A stretch of DNA of 64,000 nucleotides from Capsaspora owczarzaki ATCC 30864 (Eukaryota > Opisthokonta > Filasterea). Each line of letters starts with the position of its first letter. The first letter of the stretch is position 1. This document shows positions 20,380 through 29,673 of this stretch, one piece after another. The DNA lies in assembly GCF_000151315.2 (NCBI RefSeq), contig NW_011887301.1, positions 124,001-188,000 of the forward strand. The letters run 5' to 3'. The notes under the pieces are model-generated. The model made no database searches. It was not told the origin of the DNA and saw only the letters and a list, made by a program, of their open reading frames with translations. Both the position numbers and the translations under genes were made by a program.

Positions 20380-23300
20380 TCATAGCCGCGTCGTTGGTGG
20401 TGCAAGCCGACCGCCAGAAGACGAGTAGGAACCAGCAAAGCTGGACGATGCGGGCTGGGGGTGCCGAGCGGCCGCGGCGGCCGTAACGGGTGCAGTGCTC
20501 GTGCTCGTCGTCGACACCTGAGTGATCGGCGATGCGCCAAGCGTAGCTCCGGACGAGGGCTGGCCAATGATGGACAGATTGGGCGTCGACGCAGAGTGCG
20601 CGCGACGCATGTCGGCCGGCCATTCGTAATTGGCCGTGTGCCACGGGGGATGGTTCATTGCAAGACGCAGCTCCTCCAGTTTGGCGCAAATGACACTGAA
20701 CACGGGTCGATCTTTCGGTGACATGGCGCAGCAGTCGACAGCCAGCTTGAGGAAGGCAGGAGGGCATTCGCCGACCTCGGGCAGCTGGGCAAACTTGTCA
20801 ATGTCCAGTCCAAACTTGGACGTGCGCGGCATGTCGTCTGGATCGGCCTTGACACGACCGATAATCTCACAGCAAACAATGCCAAACGAGAACACGTCCA
20901 CCGACGCGTCGTACTCGTCGCCGCGGAGCATTTCGGGCGCCATCCAGTACGGAGAGCCGGCAACCGTCATGCGCTGCCCAGCCACGACCGAGCGAGCAAG
21001 ACCAAAGTCAGCCACCACGATGGCAAAGTTCTTGCGAACGAGGCAGTTCTTGGACTTGAGATCGCGATGAATCACCTTCTTGGTGTGCATGAATGCCATG
21101 CCCAGAGCAATGTCGTGCATCACTTGAATGCGCAGCGCCCAAGGGAGCGGGAACAGACCGCGGTTTTTGATGACCTTGCGCAGATTGCCGCCTTCAATGT
21201 ACTCGGTGATGAGGTGCAGCTTCTTTTCCTTGACAAAGACGCCGATAAACTCGAGAATGTTGGGGTGGTGCAGCGTCTTGAGCAGAGACACCTCCTTCAA
21301 AAAGCTCAGCTTGGCTTCCTTCTCGTAGGACTTGAGCTCCTTCATGACCATCACTGCGCCGGAATGGCGATGTCGGACCTTGTAGACCTCGCCGTAGAAG
21401 CCCTTTCCGATGAGTTCGCCCACTTCGAGATCGGCAAGGCGGAAGATGCGCGACGACAAGCGCTTTTTCAGCTTGGACGGACCGAACAGCCCGGCCCCCT
21501 TCACAACGCCTCCATCCAGTCCAATTTCCCGGACAACGCCTCCGCTCAACGAATAGCCTCGCGAGAGATTGCCTGCCTGGTATCGTCCCAAACCGGACGG
21601 CGTCCGAGGTGAGGACGTTGGATCGCTGCCAGAATGACGGCGCGGCGACATGTTGGCTAGATCGGTGATGTCGTCCTCGAGAAAGTCTGCAGCGTCCTGA
21701 GCAACACCCAGTGTGGCGGCATTCAAGCCTTGGGTGCTGAACGTAGACGACCGAGCCGCAGGCGGGTGTCCGTGGCCCTTGGCCGCGTGCGCGTCGAGAC
21801 CGTGGCCCAGGGCGCTCTCGGCCACAAAGGTGTCTGCAAACACTTCTTCTGCCTCTTGCAGAAGCGTGTCTCGATCAATCTCGGGCTCCATATTCAAGCT
21901 CTCTACCATTTCACTAATTTCGGCCATGTCGGCGCTTTCCACCTCCAGACTCCACGATGTCTTTTCCTCGTCGTCAAATTCGTCTTCGGACAAGTTGGAA
22001 GTGGCTCCAGGCGATTGAGACGAGGCGCTAGGCTGCTCGGCAATGTTGGTTGTGATACCTACAACGGCAAAGTTCATAAAATAAAAAAAACAAGTCAGCT
22101 TCTTCCAAAACTCGGCAAACGGGGAAACAAACAAACGCAATGACACCAAGCCCCAAACCTTACCATAAGATGAACTAGAATTGCTCTTTCGAACAGTCAC
22201 CATGACACGCTCTCCGGGCTTGTGCTGCATTGCTGTGAGAATGCTATCGACGTCTTGCAGCGTGTGACTGACCTGGCCGTTGACGGCAACAATTTCGTCG
22301 CCAACCTCAATCACGCTCGAGCGAGAGTCGTTCGAGGCGTCCGATGCACCAGACGCGCCGGGTCCGCCAAACAGCGAATGGGTGCTCGAGCCCGAGCCCG
22401 AGCTATTTGAGCTGCCTGTAAAACCGGCAACAAAGATGCCGTTGCTACCTTGCCGCAACTCGACCGCGCCAAGGGTGGAGCGCGTGCGGCCAAGCGGAAT
22501 TCGGGCCATTTTCGTGGCGGGAGAGTCTGAAAAGGAGGATCGCGACACCAGCCGCGATGGCGAGGAGGCCGACGATGCTAAACTGTCCAACGCCGATGTA
22601 GCAGCATTCAGGGCGGCAGCAATAGCCGCTGTTGTTGCGGTCGTTGCTGCAGGCGAGTTGGATGGAGCGGCTGCGGGTGGGTGAGCAGAGGACGGTGTCG
22701 TTGTTGTTGTTGTCGTTGATGATGCTGCTGGCTTTGCCGACGAAGCAGCATGCGTCGTGTGAGCGGTTATCGCGGGCGCTGACGGAGATCGGTGATTAAA
22801 AGGGGGTGCTGCGGCAGCGGTGGTTGCGGGAGTGTGTGTGGTCGCAGTAGATTTGCTGGGAGCAGCAGCTGGTTGCTTCGCGCCATTTGGCGCTGCCGAG
22901 GCGGCTTTTGTGGCGGCAGCCGATTTGGGCAAAGTGGCCGGCGGCGAGGCCTCGTGAGCCGCATTGTTCGCCGTGGACGGTGGTACTGCGGTATTGGTCG
23001 ATGGAAGATCGAAAGCTGTTGACGAGCTGGATGGTGATGACTTGGACGTTGGTAATAGGCCTGGAAGTTGCGGGGACAAAACGAAACAATGAGTCATCCA
23101 AAACGAAGCAAAATGTGACCAAGCGTCAAAGCCTTACCTTCTTTGGAGGAAGCACGCGATAGCGGGCGGTCGGCCCGTGCGGCTGCGCGCGCGACTGCTC
23201 GTTGGTAGCAAGCACTGCAATACAGGTCCTTGTTGGTGCTGAGGGCGAACGTTTCGCCGACGCCCAGCAGCTTGGAACACCGGAAGCACTTGAAGCACTC

Positions 23301-24444
23301 TGAGTGGAAGAGCGCATCGTGTGCAGCCATGATCGGACCCGTGATGAACAACGTACACGCCGTGCATTTCCGCCCAAAGCGCTCGAGGAAGTGTGTCTGG
23401 CAGTACGGCATTCCGTCTCGCTCGTAGTAAAAGTCCTGGAGCGGCGTTGAGCAATCAATGCACCTAAACAACGAGGCAAAACACAACAAAATCATTTCCA
23501 ATCGAAGACAACCAAAAATCACAACAAATTCGAGATGATCAAAAATGAGAAAAAGCGAACAACAACCAAAATCGAACAAATTCTGCACCAAAATTCAATC
23601 CAATTCAATAGAATTGTAGAATTTTTGTGCTACTTTACTTGAAGCAGGCGCCGTGCCACTCCTTGTTCATGGCTTGGAGCACACGCGAGTCCTTGATGAC
23701 CAGCTTGCACATGGCGCACACCGCCGAGGAGGTTGCTGCACCCAAACAGACAAAAAAAAAATCAGAATAAAATCATCAGAATTAAAAAAAAAAAAACACG
23801 AAAAATCCATAAAAGAGGGTATGGCGAAATGTTTGGCGCAAACGCAAACTTTGTCGATAGGATTGCTGAATCACTAAATGCATAGCGAAAAACGGAGGAT
23901 TGCATTTTGTTCGCAATGTGTTTCATAACATTCAGTGGAGACAAGGCCGAGCCAACAAAGTCACGGACTGTCCCAAAAATGCCGAGGGCCGTGCAAGAGC
24001 ATTAGCATTGACTGGAGTGCCTGACTGCCATCCGGACGGGAGCAAGAGTGAGCTCGAGACTGGGAGGGATGAAAGGTCGCCTTGGTGAAGTGAATGACGA
24101 TGCGTTGCGAGTGTACTGCCGCCAGTCAGGCCGTCGCTATGGAGGAGCGACTGTGCCCGTGCTCGTGTCTGGAATACTGCAGGTTCATTGTTTGTGCGAC
24201 CCGCGGCTGGCTGGCTGGGCGACCCAAAGTGCGTGCTGCTGGACAATGGCAAACCGCTGCTGCTAGATTGTCGAATGCGATGCGCATCGCGAGCTCAGAA
24301 GCAGGCGCGCTGCAAGATGGACGGAGGCATGATGAACATGTCATTGCCATGCACTGTGCAGGGATAGCCTGGGGGGGCGGGAGCGGGGTGCGCAGGGCAG
24401 GGGCGAGCAAGCTTACATGGCGAACTGGTCGAGCTGGTCGACAT
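20380..24444 (-). CDS. LIMK: LIM kinase (LIM-LIM-PDZ-kinase)
   Basis: Five coding exons; the first is only 28 bp (24444-24417, MSTSSTSSP). Exons 2 and 3 give two LIM domains: CAMCKL...HGACFKCIDC...YCQTHF and CTAC...FHSECFKCFRC...CSAC. Exons 4 and 5 give a long Ala/Ser/Thr-rich linker, a PDZ domain (GAVELRQGSNGIFVAGF ... VIEVGDEIVAVNG), an acidic linker and a C-terminal kinase. The kinase has GKGFYGEVYKV, VMVMKELK, HRDLKSKNC, ADFGLAR, WMAPEML and FSFGIVCCEIIGRVKADPD, very close to LIMK1. LIMK phosphorylates cofilin and controls actin turnover. Human LIMK has HRDLNSHNC; here it is HRDLKSKNC. The intron at 22059-22163 is in frame and free of stops. The total is about 1,010 residues, longer than the human 647 because of the linkers. 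Confidence 0.93.
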
Positions 24445-25110
24445 CCCCGCGCTCACAGACTCAGAACCAGCTCAAGGGAGGGGAGGGGAAAAGTATGGGA
24501 GTAGTAGTAAGCAAGTCAGAGGCAAAGGAGATGGGACGATGAATACAAGTGGAAGGAAAGGAAAAAACCGAAAAGTCGGGGGAAGTGAGTCAAAAACGGA
24601 AAGAGGAGTGACTTGTGCCAAGAAGTCTCAGAATGCTTGACAGGTGGAGCAATCGGCTTAGAATGCGGGTATGGGGAGTAGCTGTTTGGAGAGTTTTGAC
24701 AAGAGGGGAACGGCTACAATGGAAGAGTAGCGAAAAATGTAGGATTTTCGCTCGCTTTCGTCAACGTTGTCCTGGGATTGTGGGTACATTGAGGTCCATG
24801 AACAGTTCCGTAGATGTACTACTCGCGGTGTACGTTAAAAAGCGACCGAAGGAAGCGAACACGAGCAAGGAGCTCTCAACCCCTTCAACAACAAGAATCG
24901 ACCTCAGCTGTCTCGACTTTCCACTTCGGAAGACGCCCAACCCTGGAACTCAACTCCTCCAGAACACCCAGACCAGCCAGCGTTCGCAGCACGGTCGTGG
25001 AGCTTGAACAAATGAAAATGTATTGACAGCGTCAAGCGCAGTTGCAGACCACAATGCACCTCGCGAGCCCGTCTTCTGCTTCTTGATGAACGTGTATAGC
25101 AATCATAGGA
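24445..25110. other. Intergenic stretch upstream of LIMK
   Basis: About 660 bp that should contain the LIMK promoter and 5' UTR. G-rich on the plus strand at 24470-24720. No frame in it shows family features. Confidence 0.5.
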
Positions 25111-25633
25111 TCAATCCAAGTCGTCGTCGTCAAAATTGTGGCTCAAGGACACAGGAGCGGTCAGAGTTTGGTGAGTTTGAAGCCAAAGCACGACCAGGCC
25201 GCGACACTGCCGCCCGCACTCGCACTCGTATCGAATATCGCGCAGCATCGAACAAGTCATGCAACAAGTCCGAAAGCCATCCGGTGCGAGGGGCCAGGGG
25301 CGAGCTGAGCACAAACAACAACACAATGACGCGGGAACGTACGATTGAAGAAGGTCTGGTGGATGACTTCAATGTGCGCCTGTGGGCGTCCAGAGCCATC
25401 AGGCGACTGCGGGATCATGCTGTATGGGAAGTGCAGGCCGCGCGCACGGTCCATCTGCAGAGAAGCAAGAGCAGCCATGACGGGCAATGCAAAGTCAGCC
25501 ACCGCGCATCGCTGTAAGGGCTCCACACGACAAGACACGATACAACATGAACATGAAACCAATGAGATAGCGGATGGCGTACAGAATCGTCAATGATCAT
25601 CTCTTCGTCGGGGCTGTCGGGACGTGCACTCAT
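25111..25633 (-). CDS. Unrecognised small protein with acidic ends
   Basis: Three in-phase exons can be read: MSARPDSPDEEMIIDDS (25633 to about 25583), a middle exon RCAVADFALPVMAALASLQM...QAHIEVIHQTFFN (about 25515-25349) and a last exon from a CTCAG acceptor near 25311 to the stop at 25111, ending SHNFDDDDLD. The protein would be about 140 residues with a Cys-rich stretch (TCCMTCSM...YECECGRQC). The frame of the last exon follows from the GTACGT donor phase; the other frame also lacks stops, so this end is uncertain. An upstream in-frame ATG at 25729 could extend the N terminus. I do not recognise the family. It is divergent from RAD9. Confidence 0.45.
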
Positions 25634-25744
25634 AGTGAAGAATGACTGGTCTGGTCCTTTGAGACTGAGAATCAGCCTCAAACACTCATCCATTGCACAA
25701 TTTGCAAAGTGCTGTTGATCATCATACAAGTATTGCCACTCTTT

Positions 25745-25745
<1 letters not shown>

Positions 25746-25784
<39 letters not shown>
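25746..25784. repeat. 39-nt poly-T tract directly before the RAD9 start codon
   Basis: An uninterrupted run of T ends two bases before the ATG of RAD9 (CTATGCAG). It lies between the divergent starts of RAD9 and the unrecognised gene, so it may act in the promoter or be transcribed into the leader. Confidence 0.95.
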
Positions 25785-25786
25785 CT

Positions 25787-28095
25787 ATGCAGTGTGTTGT
25801 TCCCTCTCGATCGCTCAAAGGTGAGGTTGTCTTCCGTCGCTCGCCTCTCTCCTCTCGCCGTCTCATCCTACCATTGCACTCCTGATGACACGAGTCAGAG
25901 CCATGCGCGGACACTGGAAGCGCGGGGCGGGACTGCGCGCTTCACTTTGACGACCTGCTACTTGTCTCACTTGCATTGCTTGCCTCGTCTCTTGCTTGCC
26001 AGCGTTCGGTCGCGCGGTGCACTGCTGTGCCAAGATCGGCGAGGAGATCTACCTCGAAGCACAAGCCAACCAGGTGAGCTTCTCCCCGCGTTTTGCCCTG
26101 TCTTCATTGCACAGACGACAGTTTGCAGCGTTTTGCAACGACCTTCAAAAAAAAAAAAATGGCGGGAAACTTGAAACATTGTGTTTCAGAACTGTTTTTT
26201 GGGGGTTTGCAAGCAATTTTGATAGATGTCTGTGTTCTTCTGCTCACCGACCGACCATTGCGTTGTTTTCACTCGTTGGTTAGTTGCTGGTGCGCACTGT
26301 GAGCCTGTCCCGCGCAGCGTTCGCCTGCTTTTCCTTTGCGCCGCAGTTTTTCGACAAGTACCGCACAATGCCCATCGCGGGCCTCGCAGTCAACGAGCAG
26401 AGCCTCCTGAAGTGCAAAGTGCTCGCAAAGGTAGCCATAGGTCGGCTGGTCGTGTGTCGCAAAGAACTTGCACTGAACTTTTTTTGTTCGCTCTTGCCCG
26501 CCTTCAACCCTCAACCTCACAGTCATGCCAGCACATCTTCCGATCGCTCACCAACATTGAAAAGACGGTCGACCACTGCGACATCTCGTTGGACCTGGAC
26601 GAGTCCAGGCTCGTCTTCCGGTTGTTCTGCAAGCACGGCATCACAAAGACACACTACTTGCGCTTTTCCGAGTGCGACACGCTTCAAGCCATCTACGGCA
26701 CCGAGCACTGTGTCAACCAGATTGCATGTCCGGGTGCTGTGCTGAATGACAGCGTGGTTCTCTTTCCAGTCAACTTGGAGGAGATGACCATCAGCGTCAC
26801 CGACACGGAGCTTCGCCTCGCTTCGTACACGGAAGATCTTGGTAAGTGTTGATCAATGTGGAGTTGTTGCTGCTGCGACAGGGCAAGCGCAGGCATGCTG
26901 GAAACTGACGTTTGATCATTCACAACGGCAGTCGACCCAAAGAAAGTCTTGCACACTGAAATGGTCATCCAGAAAGACGAGTTTGAGCTGTTTGCTATCG
27001 GCCTGCCTGCAGATATCACATTCTGCCTGAAAGAATTCAAGGTGTGTAGAGAGCCTTTGCGTGCCTGATGATGTTTGATATCTGCTGCTTACTTATTGTG
27101 CTCCGCATGCCAGGCAATCCTAACGTTCTGTGACACGCTGAATGAAGCCATGCAAATCCACTTTGACAATGCGGGAAAGTAAGTTCAACGTGGGGCTCTC
27201 TGAAAATGGCGAAAAGTTTGTTTTTGCTCATTTTTTTTTGTTCTTGTTGCTGTTTTGCTCAGACCCATCATCCTCTCCGTCGCAACCGACATGTTCAAGG
27301 CTGAGCTTGTCTTGGCCACGCTGCTCGACCCCATGAACTCGAGCACAACCAGCTCGCAGCAAGTTCCGTCGTCGGCATCACAACAACAGCACTTCCATCC
27401 TCAGAGTACGCCGCAGCACCAGTCGACTCCGACCATCAAATCATCGCCAAAGCACGAATACTCGAGTCAGCAATCGGCGTCCTCGCACGGACCCACTTCC
27501 ACAGGACAACTGTTTGGCAGCGGGAGGTCGAACGATTCGCAGCGTCCGTCTCACCACACCTCCAGCCACATGCAAGTGGATCATGCAACGACCTGGGTTG
27601 CACCGCAACCCACGCCACAGCAATCGCCGCAGCGCAACCACGTTGCTGCATCCGGCCTGCTCTCCTCCGCATTCGGAAGCCACCACGGCGCAGACCGGAT
27701 GAGTCCAAACATCATGCCCACGCTGGGCAGCTCGATTCCACCTCCAGCCACATCCAGCTCTCTTCCACGCATCGGCATGCAACCAGTGGCCGTCGGAGGT
27801 GGCGGCGGTGCAGACCTTGCAGGCGAGGCGCGTGCTGCTGCTGCTGCTGGCGTTCTGCCGCTCCCATGGACTACGATCGTGCGCATGACGTCGATGATGA
27901 TGATGACGAGTATATTGATGCTGCTACGCCACCTCGAGAGGTAATTTCGGGATGGTTGTTGGATGCGTTGCATTGTTGTTTGATGCTGAATTCGCTCACT
28001 CGCTCCGTCTCCTTTTGTTCTCTGGGCTTGTGATCCTGTGCCTTCGATTGCGGCCTTCGATCCTCGCCAGCTCTCTGACGATGAGGGCCAATAGT
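25787..28095 (+). CDS. RAD9: RAD9 checkpoint clamp subunit
   Basis: Exon 1 (25787-25820) encodes MQCVVPSRSLK and joins exon 2 (26003-26073) AFGRAVHCCAKIGEEIYLEA, matching human MKCLVTGGNVK and LGKAVHSLSRIGDELYLEP. Later exons give RAAFACFSFAPQFFDKY, HIFRSLTNIEKTVDHCDISL, KHGITKTHYLRF, ITFCLKEFK and MQIHFDNAGKP, all in human RAD9A order. This is the PCNA-like part, which with RAD1 and HUS1 forms the 9-1-1 damage clamp. The tail is Gln/Ser/His-rich. Near 27870-27940 the continuous frame gives a Met-rich ending, while a shifted frame gives MDYDRAHDVDDDDDEY and then ATPPRE, which resembles the human acidic tail; it could then splice to LSDDEGQ and the TAG at 28093-28095. How the frames join is not resolved. 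Confidence 0.87.
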
Positions 28096-28261
28096 TGCCG
28101 TGTTGATCGCCTTCAGTTTGTCCGAACTTGTAATTTCTATTGTAATTTTTATTTGTAATTTTATTTGAACTTGCACGCCGTGCATCCCTCGCCTTCATCC
28201 CCCTTGTTCGAGCATTTACAAAGGTAACAGAGGCTTGCTGCAAATGCGACCACCGACAACG

Positions 28262-28791
28262 CTACAGCGAGGCGGCCGGCAACTTGGCATTGGCGCGATC
28301 GGCAAACTTGACCTCGTCAACAATAAACCGGTGGTGCTCGCCGGATCCGACGACCTCCTTCTCGTCGCGTGCTTCGACTGTAAACTCGAGCTTCTTGCCG
28401 CTCACTTGCTTGAGTGTCGCGGTGGCAGTCACGGTCATGCCCACCGGCGTCGCTGCGACATGCGAGACGTTCACCAAAGTGCCAACCGACGTGCACTTGT
28501 CCGGCAGCACGCCAGCAACGGCGTTCACGGCTGCAGCTTCCATCAACGCGACCAGCTGCGGAGTGGCGAACACGTTGACGCTTCCTGGCAGTGGGAGATC
28601 AGATCAGGCAGAGTGGGCAATGATGGTTGGTACAATCAGAAGTCGTACACAACACGCAACCCCAGCAAATCGGTGTCAACACGAATCGCTACCACTAAAC
28701 CGGCCATACCGGATCCCATGGCCTGCGCAGTGTGGGTGGCGGTAACGGTGACTGTGGCGGTGCCAGTGCGCCCTGCTTCCAATCCCGACAT
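28262..28791 (-). CDS. Fluoroacetyl-CoA-thioesterase-like hotdog protein
   Basis: Two exons: 28791 to about 28711, starting MSGLEAGRTGTATVTV, and about 28586-28262, giving about 135 residues. The second exon carries VFATPQLVALMEAAAVNAV, SVGTLVNVSHVAATPVGM and GSGEHHRFIVDEVKF, which line up with bacterial FlK (fluoroacetyl-CoA thioesterase) and its wider hotdog family. The Glu in LMEAAA and the His in VSHVAATP fall where FlK has catalytic Glu and His. The real substrate is probably another short acyl-CoA. The family is common in bacteria, so an old transfer followed by intron gain is possible. The gene converges with RAD9. Confidence 0.78.
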
Positions 28792-29223
28792 TGTGTCAAA
28801 CAAACAAAGATGGAATGACAGGTTTCTTGTTTTGGACAATGTCTGAGCAGCCGGTCTTCAAAGTTTTAACACAAAATAACACTGTTGGAACAAGATGACC
28901 TTCTCGCGATGCAATGCAACCAACCACCTTGTTGGAATTTGTCAACGACTATCACAAGCGAAATGAAATGTACTGTAACAATGAGGGGCGGGGTGTGTGG
29001 AGACAGAATCTGTGCAGCTTGTTCATTCACTGTGAAAACATCCGCGAGCTTCCAAGTTCAAGCTCTTGCTGCAGCGAGAACAAGTCCAACGAAGGATCGT
29101 TCAGAATAGAGTGAAAGTCAGCCGAGGACATGATGGCACTGTCCATTTTCAGTTCTTGGGCTCTATGTAGAACAAGGGTAAAAGTGAAACAAGCCAACCA
29201 TCAATGGTGTGAGTGAATCAAAG
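28792..29223. other. Intergenic stretch between thioesterase and MAPK genes
   Basis: About 430 bp, holding the thioesterase promoter and the 3' end of the MAPK transcript. No coding signal seen. Confidence 0.5.
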
Positions 29224-29634
29224 TCAAGGGAAACCGCCCCGGAAGTCAAACCACAGCAACAAGCATTTCACGTACAGCGATCCAATCAATTCTGCACTCG
29301 GAAGCGGGGCATTCTGTGCTCCATAATCGTTCGTAGCAACCAAGAGTCTCGGACGATGCGATGTCAAAGAGTGCTGAGAATCAGCCGGCTGAACGGGCGG
29401 GTTGGCAGGCGGCTGGAATTGAAACCCACTGCTCGACTGCCTGCGTTGTTCCGATTGCTCCTGCTGTTGCTGTTGCTGCTGGCGAGCAAGATTTTGGAAA
29501 AAGTTGGTGCCATTCGAAAGGTTGGCTGATGGGGACGACTGCGAGTACACCGGCTCGTGAACGGACGTCATGACGGAGGCTGGTGAAGCTGACGAGACGA
29601 CCATGGGCACGGATTCTGTAGCAGCCGCTGTGGT

Positions 29635-29673
<39 letters not shown>

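Noticed and set aside
20380-24444. TESK-type testis kinase instead of LIMK
   Set aside because: Two LIM domains and a PDZ domain precede the kinase, and TESK has neither.
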